A DNA stretch of 64,000 bases from Streptomyces sp. NBC_00539 (GTDB lineage: Bacteria > Actinomycetota > Actinomycetes > Streptomycetales > Streptomycetaceae), in assembly GCF_036346105.1 (NCBI RefSeq), contig NZ_CP107811.1, forward strand, positions 558,001 to 622,000, in the 5' to 3' direction. Positions 49,065 to 57,350 of the stretch are shown here, piece by piece. Positions within the stretch are counted from its first letter, which is position 1, and every line of letters starts with the position of its first letter. The translations under genes and the position numbers were made by a program. The notes beneath the pieces are model-generated. The model made no database searches. It had not been told where the DNA came from and worked only from the letters and a program-made list of their open reading frames with translations.

Positions 49065-49442
49065 TCACGGGGAGCGCAACAGCACCTCGACCTCGCGCTC
49101 CTGGTCCCCGGCGACGGTGCCCTTCGCCTCGACGGTGAAGGCTTCCGTCAGCGCGAACAGGACCCGGTCCACCGCGCGGGGGCCGCCCTGCACACCGACC
49201 CGGACCGTGCCGTCGAGGGCGACGGGGCCCGTCGGCGCCGCCGGTCTGCCGGCGTCGATGGTCGTGCTCCAGACGGTGGGCGCTCCCGTGTGGTCCTGGG
49301 CCTGCGTCTCGACGCCCTCCCCTCCGTCGTCGGGGAAGGCCCGCTCCAGGAACCCGATGAGGGTACGGGCACACTCGGGCGAGCAGTCGGTGGCCGTCAC
49401 CAGCACCGCGTCGTCCGCGTGCCGTGCTTCGCTGTTCATCAC
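49065..49442 (-). CDS. Hypothetical protein
   Basis: 125 residues, alpha/beta in appearance. Helix ECARTLIGFLERAFPDDGGE precedes strands VWSTTIDAGRPA and LDGTVRVGVQGGP; the C-terminal half is a helix (AVDRVLFALTEAFTVEAKG) and a strand (EREVEVLLRSP). No export signal, no known family. ATG 49442 follows AAAGGCGACGTG. Confidence 0.72.
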   Translation of the reverse strand: MMNSEARHADDAVLVTATDCSPECARTLIGFLERAFPDDGGEGVETQAQDHTGAPTVWSTTIDAGRPAAPTGPVALDGTVRVGVQGGPRAVDRVLFALTEAFTVEAKGTVAGDQEREVEVLLRSP

Positions 49443-49554
49443 GTCGCCTTTCCTCAGGGTCCTTCGGGGTGATTCGGGCCCCCGCGCGGGCGGTCACGCG
49501 CGGCGCGGCGGACCGGCGGGCCGCCGGTCCGCCGCGGCGGCGGCGCTCCACCGC

Positions 49555-49863
49555 TCAGCGCCCGAGGGCCTTCTTGAGCTGGTCCTTGTTCATCGCGGAA
49601 CGGCCCTCGATGCCCCGCTTCTTCGCCTCTTCGTACAGCGCGTCGCGGGTGGGCCCCGAGGAGCCGCTGCCGGAGCCCATGCTCCGGCCGGAGCCGGACG
49701 AGCTGCGGCTCGACGACTTCGTCTCGCCGGAGCGGGCCCGCTCCTTGTTCACCGTACGGCCCGCCATCTCCTTCGCCCGGCCCTCCGACATGCCGCGCTC
49801 CTGGCCGGACTCCTTGATGTGCTCGTACTGGCGCTCACGCTTACCGCTGGATCCTCGGGGCAT
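49555..49863 (-). CDS. Small basic protein with SAP/Rho-N-like C-terminus
   Basis: 102 residues: a charged N-terminal helix (MPRGSSGKRERQYEHIKESG), a Ser/Gly-rich linker, and a C-terminal motif TRDALYEEAKKRGIEGRSAMN followed by KDQLKKALGR, which has the helix-extended-helix pattern of Rho N-terminal or SAP modules that bind nucleic acid. Similar proteins in actinobacteria are sometimes annotated as plasmid stabilisation protein, which does not fit here. ATG 49863 has GAGGAG upstream. Confidence 0.78.
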   Translation of the reverse strand: MPRGSSGKRERQYEHIKESGQERGMSEGRAKEMAGRTVNKERARSGETKSSSRSSSGSGRSMGSGSGSSGPTRDALYEEAKKRGIEGRSAMNKDQLKKALGR

Positions 49864-50010
49864 CGCAGTTCTCCTCACGCACGGGGTGACGCATAGGGGT
49901 GGACACGGCCATGCTGCGGGCCGGCGCCGGCTCGCGCACCCCGGCGCGGCCACCCGGAGGTACGCCGCCCCGTCGGCCGCCCCCGTCCGGCGCCGTCGGC
50001 AAACCCGGGC

Positions 50011-50038
50011 GTTTTCAACGGGCTTGGCGTACGGGTGA
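50011..50038 (+). promoter_or_regulatory. Sigma-B-like promoter for the CBM48 gene
   Basis: GTTTTC (50011-50016), a 16-nt spacer and GGGTGA (50033-50038), 88 bp before the GTG at 50127. Fits GNNT-N14-16-GGGTAC/T loosely. Confidence 0.4.
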
Positions 50039-50126
50039 AACCTTCCGCCGTTTCACGCGCCCCAGGCCGTCTCCGGTCACCCCGCTGGCACAGTGGCCGC
50101 ACCCACCTCCGGCAAAGGAGTTTCAC

Positions 50127-50402
50127 GTGCTCGAACGCAAGCGGCGCAAGAACGGGACCGAGGTCACCTTCGTCCTTCCGGCCGACAATCCGCCCGGGCC
50201 GGTCAGCGTGGTGGGCGACTTCAACGACTGGCAGCCGGGCACCCACGTGCTGGCTCCCCGCGAGGACGGCCTGCGCGCCGTGACCGTCGAACTCAGCGGG
50301 AAGAAGACGCACACGTTCCGGTACCTCGCCGCGGGCGACTACTGGTTCGACGAGGAGCAGGCCGACGGCCACGACGGCACCAACAGCCACCTGCGCACCT
50401 GA
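50127..50402 (+). CDS. Stand-alone CBM48/isoamylase N-terminal domain protein
   Basis: A 91-residue protein that is essentially one carbohydrate-binding module: TEVTFVLPADNPPGPVSVVG, GDFNDWQPGTHVL, FRYLAAGDYWFDEEQAD. This module precedes the catalytic domain in glycogen branching and debranching enzymes and forms the glycogen-binding part of AMPK. Here no catalytic domain is attached. GTG 50127 is preceded by AAAGGAG. It may target a partner to glycogen or sense glucans. Confidence 0.85.
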   Translation: MLERKRRKNGTEVTFVLPADNPPGPVSVVGDFNDWQPGTHVLAPREDGLRAVTVELSGKKTHTFRYLAAGDYWFDEEQADGHDGTNSHLRT

Positions 50403-50451
50403 GACCGCGGCACCCGGCCCCGCACCGGAGGTCCGGCGGGTGCCCGCCGGT

Positions 50452-51465
50452 TCAGCCGAGCAGTTCCAGTACGGCCGCCTCCACCTCCCCGTGGGTGGCC
50501 GGGTGCCCGTAGACGACGTCCGCGCCGAGCCGGTCCAGCGCGGGCTTGATCGTGACACCGCTCTCGTAGAGCTCGAAGAGCCTCGGGTTGATGTACGAGG
50601 AGCGGCAGACCGCCGGCGTGTTGCCCAGGTAGCCGCTCACCTCGCGCACCGCACGGGCCACCGCCTTCGTACGCCGGGCCCGGGACTCGCCCGCCACGTC
50701 GGCCGAGACGGCCAGGGCGACGGCGGCCAGGACCGTCGCGTGCCAGGTCCGGAAGTCCTTGGCGGTGATGTCCGTACCGGACCTGCTGCGCAGGTAGTCG
50801 TTGACGTCGCCGGCACGCACGTCGTGCCAGACGCGGCCCTGCCGGTACACGAAGAGCTGGGAATGCCCCTCGGACCGGCGCAGCAGTGACCTGACGACGG
50901 CGTACGCGGCGGGGTCGACCAGGGCGCGCATCTGCTCCTGCCCCGATTTTCCGGGGTAGCGGAAACAGACCTCGCCCCGGCTGCAGACGGCGTGTTCCCG
51001 TAGCAGCGTGGTCAGCCCGTAAGCCTGGTGGTCCCGCCGGTACGCGGCTCCGCCCACGCGGAAGAAGCCCAGGTCGAGCAGGCGCGCCGAGCAGGCCAGG
51101 ACCCGCTCCCGGCCCAGGCCCCGCGTCGCGAGGTCCGCTTCGATGCCCTGGCGCAGGCGCGGGAGCCGGGTCGCGACGTCCAGGACGTGTTCGTGCTTGG
51201 CGGCCTCCTGGCGCTCCCGGAACGCCGGGTGGTAGAGGTACTGCCGACGGCCCGCCTCGTCGGTCCCCATGGCCTGGATGTGGCCTCCGGGCCACGGGCA
51301 GATCCACACGTCGGTCCAGGCGGGCGGGATCACCAGTGCGCGCAGCCGCTCGCGTTCCGACGGGTCGGTGACCGGGGTTCCCGACAGGTCCAGGTAGCGA
51401 AAACCCCGGCCGTGGCGTACCCGGACGTATCCGGGCCGGTCGGGGCGACTCGTGCGCAGCCGCAT
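50452..51465 (-). CDS. DNA topoisomerase IB (poxvirus-like)
   Basis: 337 residues. The C-terminal catalytic domain contains RSSYINP with the nucleophile Tyr 291, the preceding KDFRTWHATVLA (Lys and His of the catalytic set), and Arg-containing RYPGKSGQEQM. The N-terminal domain has the usual WTDVWICPWPGGHIQAMGTD and GRRQYLYHPAFRERQ segments. It relaxes supercoils by transient 3'-phosphotyrosyl linkage. Bacterial type IB enzymes are patchily distributed, suggesting horizontal spread in the past. Not linked to neighbouring genes. Confidence 0.92.
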   Translation of the reverse strand: MRLRTSRPDRPGYVRVRHGRGFRYLDLSGTPVTDPSERERLRALVIPPAWTDVWICPWPGGHIQAMGTDEAGRRQYLYHPAFRERQEAAKHEHVLDVATRLPRLRQGIEADLATRGLGRERVLACSARLLDLGFFRVGGAAYRRDHQAYGLTTLLREHAVCSRGEVCFRYPGKSGQEQMRALVDPAAYAVVRSLLRRSEGHSQLFVYRQGRVWHDVRAGDVNDYLRSRSGTDITAKDFRTWHATVLAAVALAVSADVAGESRARRTKAVARAVREVSGYLGNTPAVCRSSYINPRLFELYESGVTIKPALDRLGADVVYGHPATHGEVEAAVLELLG

Positions 51466-51633
51466 GCTCCTCCTCCGCAGACGCCCGGCTTCTGCCCGGT
51501 TCCCGCACGGATACTCCCCGGTAAGCGCGGCTGTGCCCCCGTGGCCCGGGGGACGTCCAGGCCGTCTCTTTCGGATCTTGTCGGGCGGCGCGGGTCAGGC
51601 AGGATACGGAAGAGACGGCCTAGATTCGTCCGC

Positions 51634-52020
51634 ATGGTGCACGTACTGGGCAGCAGGATGCTGCTGACCCCCACGGACCCCGACCGTTCGCGCGCGTTCT
51701 ACGGCGGGGCACTGGGCCTCGCGGTGTACCGGGAGTTCGGTACGGGGCCCGAGCGGGGGACGGTCTACTTCCTCGGCGGCGGGTTCCTGGAAGTCTCGGG
51801 CCGCTCGGAGAGCCCGCCCGCCCCCGGGCTGCGGTTGTGGCTCCAGGTCGCCGACGCGCAGGCGGCGTACCGGGAGCTGCTGGGGCGGGGGGTCGCGGTG
51901 CTGCGGCCGCCCCGGCAAGAGCCGTGGGGGCTGATCGAGATGTGGATCGAGGACCCGGACGGCGTGCGGATCGCCGTCGTGGAGGTGCCGGCGGACCACC
52001 CGCTGCGGCTGCGCGTGTGA
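51634..52020 (+). CDS. VOC-family (glyoxalase/bleomycin-resistance fold) protein
   Basis: 128 residues with the paired beta-alpha-beta-beta-beta motif: SRMLLTPTDPDRSRAFYGGA, GTVYFLGGGFLEVSG, LWLQVADAQAAYRELLGRGV, EPWGLIEMWIEDPDGVRI. Metal ligands cannot be placed surely. Substrate unknown (glyoxalase-like, dioxygenase-like or resistance protein). TAGATT sits 7 nt before ATG 51634, with no ribosome binding site, so it may be leaderless. Confidence 0.85.
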   Translation: MVHVLGSRMLLTPTDPDRSRAFYGGALGLAVYREFGTGPERGTVYFLGGGFLEVSGRSESPPAPGLRLWLQVADAQAAYRELLGRGVAVLRPPRQEPWGLIEMWIEDPDGVRIAVVEVPADHPLRLRV

Positions 52021-52098
52021 ACGCCGGGCACGGGGCTGCCGTGTCGTACGCCACGATCCGCGCCGGGCCATTCCCATGCGGCCGATGCGGCCGTTATC

Positions 52099-52674
52099 GT
52101 GACGATCCCTCCTTTTTCCTATCCGCCCGGATGGTCACCAGTGCCCGCAGACACCTCCCTGTCCCCGCTCATAGCGGCGACGACGCACTGGCTGACCCGC
52201 GCCTACCCCGCCGGCAGCGGCGCGCTCCAGCGGGGCCTGGCCGAGGCGCAGGCCCGGCAGGCCGTCACGGTCGCCGCGTGGCTGCGGTACCCGACGGACC
52301 TCGACGCGCAGCTGGTCGCGCTGACCGGGCCGGGCGGCTCGGGCCGCCTGGACTGGATCACCGGGGCGGACGCACCCTGCGAGGACGAGGAGCGCGAGGA
52401 CGTCTGGCGCAGCTGGGTCGACGAGGTCGTGGCCAGCTGGGCGGCGTGCCTGCTGACCGCGCCTTCGCTGGCCTCGGCGGCGGTGGGCGCGCTGGCCGGG
52501 ACCGATCACGCCGATGCCGTCCCGGTGGCCTTCCGGCGCCTGACCGATCCCGAGGCGAACGACCGCGACGCGGCGGCGCTGCTGCGCCACCCGGACCTGC
52601 TGGCGCCGATAGCGGACCTGCACCGCCCGGGGCTGGTGGACTGCCTGGGGGCGGACACCGCGCTGGCGGGCTGA
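52099..52674 (+). CDS. Hypothetical protein, streptomycete type
   Basis: 191 residues, helical: LIAATTHWLTRAYPAGSGALQ, EAQARQAVTVAAWLRYPTDL, WVDEVVASWAACLLTAPSL. Two cysteines (DAPCEDEE, DCLGAD). No export signal and no known motif. GTG 52099 is the apparent start, but GTG 52141 (VPADTSLSP) is also possible. Confidence 0.72.
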   Translation: MTIPPFSYPPGWSPVPADTSLSPLIAATTHWLTRAYPAGSGALQRGLAEAQARQAVTVAAWLRYPTDLDAQLVALTGPGGSGRLDWITGADAPCEDEEREDVWRSWVDEVVASWAACLLTAPSLASAAVGALAGTDHADAVPVAFRRLTDPEANDRDAAALLRHPDLLAPIADLHRPGLVDCLGADTALAG

Positions 52675-52863
52675 GCGGGGCGCGCCCGGCTCGTTTTCCG
52701 GGAACCGCGCGGGGTAGGGGCCGCCGTGCGGGGTGCGGTCTTGGCCTCCCGGCCGCGACGGAGGCCGCATTCCGCCCTGAGCACCGCTGACGCAGCGCCC
52801 GGGCGTCCACCCGTACGCGCGACCGGGGGCGCCGCGGGGGGCGACACGACCGAGGATGGGAGC

Positions 52864-53082
52864 ATGTCCGCCCGACTGGTCATCTACCCTCCGGACGAGA
52901 ACGGCTGGCGCCGGGTGCGTTACGACGGCGTCGCCATCGGCGTGGCCCACAAGCCCTCCGACATCCTCGTCTTCCTGAGCGCGGCCGGGATGGAGGATCC
53001 CGGGGAACTGGACCTCACCGATCCCGAGCTCGTCGAGTGGCGCGGCCCCGGACCCGAGTCGTGGGCGGAGTCGCCCCCCTGA
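52864..53082 (+). CDS. Small hypothetical protein
   Basis: 72 residues: MSARLVIYPPDENGWRRVRY, then GVAIGVAHKPSDILVFLSAA. Beta-rich with a Trp/Arg-rich core, a style common among streptomycete proteins of unknown function that I cannot name. GAGG lies 8 nt before ATG 52864. The 189 bp before it hold no gene that I can support. Confidence 0.72.
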   Translation: MSARLVIYPPDENGWRRVRYDGVAIGVAHKPSDILVFLSAAGMEDPGELDLTDPELVEWRGPGPESWAESPP

Positions 53083-53176
53083 CGGCGCCGGGAGACGGCC
53101 GCTGACTCCCCACCGAAAACGCCCGCTGACTTCCCGGCCGACGGGCCGGCCCACGTAAGAGCAGGAGGCCCGCGAG

Positions 53177-53341
53177 GTGGAACACCCGAACGCGAACGTG
53201 CCGCCCCAGCCGGCCCGCGAAAAGGCGGCCCAGGTCGCCCTCTCCCTCCAGGACAGCCGCCGGACGGTCATGACGGCTGCGGCCGGCGCCGTCGCCGTGG
53301 CCGCGGCCCTCCTGGCACACCGGCGCCGCTGCCGCTCGTAG
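53177..53341 (+). CDS. 54-residue single-pass membrane microprotein
   Basis: A short gene from GTG 53177 to TAG 53341, behind GGAGG at 8-nt spacing. It encodes an amphipathic N-terminal half (VEHPNANVPPQPAREKAAQV) and a C-terminal hydrophobic helix (VMTAAAGAVAVAAALLAHRR) with a basic tail ending RRCRS. Likely a small membrane peptide. Function unknown. Confidence 0.6.
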   Translation: MEHPNANVPPQPAREKAAQVALSLQDSRRTVMTAAAGAVAVAAALLAHRRRCRS

Positions 53342-53439
53342 GACCGCGCCCAGGACCGGTGCGTGCGGTCCGGCCGGTTCCGTGCGGAGCGACGGGGCAC
53401 GCGTGACAGGGACACGCTCGTCCGACGCTAAGGATCCCC

Positions 53440-53649
53440 ATGCTCGCCGTCGCGCTGCTCACTCCCCCCGTCATGCTGGCCGCGATGGTGGCCCTCGGGC
53501 GGTACGAAGAACGTCTCCTGGGCGCACCGCCCGCCGGCCCGGCCCGGCGGCCCCCCGCTGCCCCCTCCCGCGCGGGCCCACCGGCCGCCCGGCGCGCACG
53601 CCCGACCCGTGGCCACCGGCAGGGTCACCCGCTTCCCTGCACGACATGA
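53440..53649 (+). CDS. Small membrane protein with basic Pro-rich tail
   Basis: 69 residues: a membrane segment (MLAVALLTPPVMLAAMVALG) followed by RYEERLL and a Pro/Arg-rich low-complexity tail. ATG 53440 has AAGGAT upstream. The first 30 residues resemble small streptomycete membrane proteins; the tail may be chance coding in GC-rich DNA. Confidence 0.5.
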   Translation: MLAVALLTPPVMLAAMVALGRYEERLLGAPPAGPARRPPAAPSRAGPPAARRARPTRGHRQGHPLPCTT

Positions 53650-53740
53650 GCTGGTTTGAGATGGCTCGTCACCGGCAAGGGGCGATAGACGACGGACGAT
53701 TTACGAACCTCATCCCTCTTCGCACAGGAAGGACCGACCC

Positions 53741-54274
53741 ATGCGCGTGGCGTTTTTGACGGCTACGGAGGGCGTCGAGCAGATCGAGCTCACCCAGCCG
53801 TGGCAAGCAGTGATCGATGCCGGCGGCAACCCCCAGCTCGTCTCGACGGAGCCGGGCCGCGTCCAGGCGTTCAACCACCTCGACAAGGCGGACACCTTCC
53901 CCGTCGACCTCGTCGTCTCGCAGGCCTCGGCGGAGGACTTCGACGGACTGGTCCTTCCGGGTGGTGTCGCCAACCCGGACGCACTGCGGACGAACGCCGA
54001 AGCGGTGGCCTTCGTACAGAGCTTCTTCGACGGCGGCAAGCCGGTCGCGGCGATCTGCCACGCCCCCTGGACGCTGGTGGAAGCCGGCCGGGTCCGAGGC
54101 CGCACGCTGACCTCGTGGCCGAGCCTGCGCACGGACGTCGAGAACGCGGGCGGGACCTGGGTCGACGAGGCCGTGCAGGTGTGCACGGCAGGCCCCAACA
54201 CGCTCGTCACCAGCCGTAAGCCTGATGACCTGCCGGTGTTCTGCAAGACCTTCCTGACCGAGTTCAACCGCTGA
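53741..54274 (+). CDS. DJ-1/PfpI-family protein
   Basis: A 177-residue class I glutamine amidotransferase-like protein. The nucleophile elbow AICHAPW carries Cys 106 and His 107; VLPGGVANPD and LTSWPSLRTDVENAGG are family hallmarks. Relatives act as proteases, glyoxalase III-type hydrolases or deglycases in carbonyl and oxidative stress. ATG 53741 is preceded by AAGGA. GlsB follows 17 bp downstream, so they may be co-transcribed. Confidence 0.93.
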   Translation: MRVAFLTATEGVEQIELTQPWQAVIDAGGNPQLVSTEPGRVQAFNHLDKADTFPVDLVVSQASAEDFDGLVLPGGVANPDALRTNAEAVAFVQSFFDGGKPVAAICHAPWTLVEAGRVRGRTLTSWPSLRTDVENAGGTWVDEAVQVCTAGPNTLVTSRKPDDLPVFCKTFLTEFNR

Positions 54275-54290
54275 GGGGACACTGCTGCGC

Positions 54291-54557
54291 ATGGGCATCA
54301 TCGCCTGGATCCTGATCGGCCTGCTGGCCGGGCTCATCGCCAAAGCCATCACCCCGGGGCGGGACCCCGGCGGATGCCTGATCACGATGCTGATCGGCAT
54401 CGTGGGCGGCCTGCTGGGCGGGTGGCTCGGCAAGGTGATCTTCGGGGTGGACTCGATCAACGGCTTCTTCCACCTGTCGACGTGGATCGCGGCCATCGTT
54501 GGTTCCGTCATCGTGCTGCTGGTCTACCGGCTGGTCGCCGGGCGCCGGCACACCTGA
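54291..54557 (+). CDS. GlsB/YeaQ/YmgE-family stress membrane protein
   Basis: 88 residues with three membrane segments and the family pattern MGIIAWILIGLLAGLIAKAI, PGRDPGGCLITMLIGIVGGL, GFFHLSTWIAAIVGSVIVLL. Such proteins are transglycosylase-associated stress-response proteins of unknown mechanism. It follows the PfpI gene after 16 bp and ends at a strong terminator. Confidence 0.93.
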   Translation: MGIIAWILIGLLAGLIAKAITPGRDPGGCLITMLIGIVGGLLGGWLGKVIFGVDSINGFFHLSTWIAAIVGSVIVLLVYRLVAGRRHT

Positions 54558-54573
54558 GGGCCGCCCCGTTCCG

Positions 54574-54609
54574 AAGCCGGCCCCCCGCCGAGTGGCGGGG
54601 GGCCGGCTT
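54574..54609. terminator. Strong bidirectional terminator
   Basis: A perfect 16-bp stem (AAGCCGGCCCCCCGCC) with a GAGT loop, flanked by T residues on one side and A residues on the other, between the convergent GlsB and FUSC genes. Confidence 0.9.
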
Positions 54610-54659
54610 TCGCCCGTCCGGGCCCTGTCGCACCGGGAGCGCGACTCCTTCGGTCCGCC

Positions 54660-55892
54660 TCACCACCGGCGCGATCGGCCGCCCTGGTCGTCCGCGGGGC
54701 GCAGCCGCAGCTGGTCTGCGAGGCGGTGCAGGCGGGGGAAGCGTTCGCGCCGCAGCTGCGAGTGCCGGTCGAGCTCCTCGATGAGCCGCTCGGAACGTTT
54801 CTCCACGCCGAGTTCGTCCAGCACCCGGTCCGCCTCGGCGAGCAGGGCGCCCGAGAGCTGCCACTGGCCGGGGTCGGTGCGGACCTGTTCCAGGAGCAGT
54901 CCGGCCAGCTTGTCCCGGCTCAGGCGGGCGGTGTTGAGCTCCTCGGTCAGCCTGCTCTCGGCTTCCTCGGCGTTCGCGCTGACCTGGGCGGTGATCAGCT
55001 GGGCGAAGCTCTCGACGGCGATGGCCGTGTGCGCGTAGAGCTCCCGCAGCGCCTGCGCGATGTGCGCCGGGAACAGCGGTTGCTCGGGCCGCGTCTGCGC
55101 CAGGTCGGTCAGCGTGCGGCAGGAGACGCGCAGCACCACCGCGCAGATCTCCAGGGTGTCCAGTCCGGTGCGCAGGACCAGGCGGAACAGGAGCCCTTCG
55201 CGCACGCGCGGGTTCAGCCGCAGGCTGTCCTCGGCCTGCCGCAGCGCGGCGTCGACCTGGGCGATGTCGTTGTCGAGCCGGCGTGCCTCGTGCAGCCGGG
55301 CGGCGGCCTTCTCCACCGGGGTGTGCTCGTCGAGTTCGTCGGTGATGTGCACCATCAGGGCGCGCATCCGCCGGGCGAGGTCGGTGATCGCCTCGCTCGC
55401 CGGTCCGACCCATACGGGCGGCACGAACAGGATGTTGAACAGCAGGCCGACGGCGGCGCCGATCAAGGTCTCCAGCACCCGGTCCCAGGCGGTGTCGGCC
55501 ACCCGGGTGACGCCGAGGACCAGCATGGCGCTGATCGCGACTTCGGGGACGAACTCGCCCGCCTTCACCAGCGGTCCGATGGTGAGCGACACCAGGATGA
55601 TCAGGCCGAGGCTCCACCAGGTCAGGCCGACCAGCGCGCTGAATCCGATCGCGAGCAGCACCCCGGCCACCACGGAGTTGACCCGGCGGATGCCGGTGGT
55701 GAGGGTCGAGTAGAGGGTGACCTGCACGACGAGCAGCGCGGTGAGCGGAGCGGTCAGCGGGGCGGGTTCACCGCTGAGCTGCAGGGCGACGACGTACGAG
55801 ATCACGGCGGCCGCGGTGGAACGGACGGTCTGGACGACGGCGGGCTCCCGGTGCCGCCGCACCAGCTGACGCAGTGGAGCAGAGAGTGACAT
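54660..55892 (-). CDS. FUSC-family aromatic acid exporter-like membrane protein
   Basis: 410 residues. The first 160 contain about six hydrophobic segments (AAVISYVVALQLSG, FSALVGLTWWSLGLIILVSLT, LIGAAVGLLFNILFV), matching the fusaric acid resistance/AaeB family. The C-terminal half is a long helical cytoplasmic region. Such proteins export aromatic acids or other small anions. ATG 55892 has GAAGGGGAAAGG upstream. Divergent from the hemerythrin gene across a 166-bp region. Confidence 0.88.
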   Translation of the reverse strand: MSLSAPLRQLVRRHREPAVVQTVRSTAAAVISYVVALQLSGEPAPLTAPLTALLVVQVTLYSTLTTGIRRVNSVVAGVLLAIGFSALVGLTWWSLGLIILVSLTIGPLVKAGEFVPEVAISAMLVLGVTRVADTAWDRVLETLIGAAVGLLFNILFVPPVWVGPASEAITDLARRMRALMVHITDELDEHTPVEKAAARLHEARRLDNDIAQVDAALRQAEDSLRLNPRVREGLLFRLVLRTGLDTLEICAVVLRVSCRTLTDLAQTRPEQPLFPAHIAQALRELYAHTAIAVESFAQLITAQVSANAEEAESRLTEELNTARLSRDKLAGLLLEQVRTDPGQWQLSGALLAEADRVLDELGVEKRSERLIEELDRHSQLRRERFPRLHRLADQLRLRPADDQGGRSRRW

Positions 55893-56058
55893 GACCCGCC
55901 CTTTCCCCTTCGCGTGAAGATCAACGCGATCCGGCGCACGCAGTACACACCGGATATGTCACGACACGCTACGTGAGGACCAATGCCCCGACGGCTCGCT
56001 GCGCGGCGGTTCACTGGGTGGCCTGGATCAGACCATCGGCACGAGAGAGGAGAGCGGC

Positions 56059-56619
56059 ATGGGACACGGCGGCGACGTCATCGCGGAACTCACCACGGAC
56101 CACGAGGAGGTGGAGGAGCTCTTCACCAACATCCAGGAACTGCCGTCGGGCGACGCGCGCAGGAAGCACTACGCGGACCAGGCGATCATGGAGCTGGTCC
56201 GGCACTCCGTGGCCGAGGAGTCGTACCTGTACCCGGCCGTCCGCGAGCACCTTCCCGAGGGGGACAGCATCGCGGACAAGGAGCTGGAGGACCACGCGAT
56301 GGCCGAGCGCACCATGAAGGACCTGGAGGGCTGTGCCGCGGACGACCCGCGTTTCGACGCCCTGATGACCAAGCTCATGGCCGAGATCCGGGCCCACGTG
56401 GCCGACGAGGAGAACAACCTCTTCCCCCAGCTGCGCGCCGCCTGCACCCCGGACATGCTCGACAAGCTCGGCGACAAGGTCCGCCAGGCCAAGAAGATGG
56501 CCCCGACCCGGCCGCACCCGTCGGCGCCCGACAAGCCGCCGGCCAACAAGCTGCTCGCCCCCGGGGTGGGCCTGGTCGACCGGCTGCGCGACGCCATGAG
56601 CGGACGGGGCAAGGACTGA
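56059..56619 (+). CDS. Hemerythrin-domain protein
   Basis: A 186-residue four-helix bundle. The diiron ligands are recognisable in order: DHEEVEELF (His), MELVRHSVAEESYLYP (His, Glu), DHAMAERTM (His), HVADEENNLFP (His, Glu). It binds O2, nitric oxide or iron. The C-terminal tail is basic and Pro-rich. ATG 56059 is preceded by GAGGAGAG. Possibly an O2 or NO stress sensor. Confidence 0.92.
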   Translation: MGHGGDVIAELTTDHEEVEELFTNIQELPSGDARRKHYADQAIMELVRHSVAEESYLYPAVREHLPEGDSIADKELEDHAMAERTMKDLEGCAADDPRFDALMTKLMAEIRAHVADEENNLFPQLRAACTPDMLDKLGDKVRQAKKMAPTRPHPSAPDKPPANKLLAPGVGLVDRLRDAMSGRGKD

Positions 56620-56829
56620 CGCTCCCCTTGAACGGCGGCTCCGGGGACCGGTGGCGTCCGGCCTCCGGAGCGCCGTGCGTTGACGGGGTGCGGTGCCGCC
56701 GTGCGTCGCGCCGTGCGGCGCTGTACGGAGGAAGCAGCGGGAAAAGCGACGCGCTCGCGACACATGCCGGGTCGGGCCACGGGCAGGCGCAAAGACGTCA
56801 CCGTCAAGGCGCGCAGGGAGACAGCGTCC

Positions 56830-57234
56830 ATGGACACCTCACTCGTCCAGCACCGCATCACGCTCACCCCGCGGCCGGGGGCCAACGCGGTCGCCCGCGA
56901 TACCGCCCACCGGTTCCTGGCCGACGCGAGGGAGCACGGCCGTGCCGTACCGGACCCGGCCCCCGACACCCTGCTCCTCCTGGTCACCGAGCTGGTGACG
57001 AACGCGCTGCGCCATACCGGCGGCCCCTGCACCCTCAGCCTGACGCTGCACGCGAACGCCATCGACGTCGACGTGACGGACACGAGCCCGCACCCGCCGA
57101 CGCCCCGGGTGCCCGACCACACGGGGCACGGGGGCTGGGGCTGGAACCTCGTGCACCACCTGACCGAATCCGTCGAGATCCGGCCGACCGCGGACGGCGG
57201 GAAGACCATCCACGCACGTGTGGCCCTGGAGTGA
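56830..57234 (+). CDS. GHKL ATP-binding protein, anti-sigma factor (RsbW-like)
   Basis: 134 residues with the RsbW/SpoIIAB fold. The N-box reads ELVTNALRH, G1 reads DVTDTSPHPP, and G2 is degenerate (GHGGWGWNLV instead of GGxGLxLV). Such proteins act as serine kinases of STAS antagonists and bind sigma factors. ATG 56830 has GGGAG upstream; an extension to ATG 56680 is open but adds no conserved sequence. The STAS protein at 45897 could be a partner. Confidence 0.87.
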   Translation: MDTSLVQHRITLTPRPGANAVARDTAHRFLADAREHGRAVPDPAPDTLLLLVTELVTNALRHTGGPCTLSLTLHANAIDVDVTDTSPHPPTPRVPDHTGHGGWGWNLVHHLTESVEIRPTADGGKTIHARVALE

Positions 57235-57350
57235 CCGCCGGGCCCCGGCGGGAACGCGCCTCTGACCGCGATTTGACCGCATACCGGGATACGGGATGCC
57301 TGATACCGGGCACGCTCAGGCCCGAAGCGGCAGGAGAAGCGGAGGCGACG

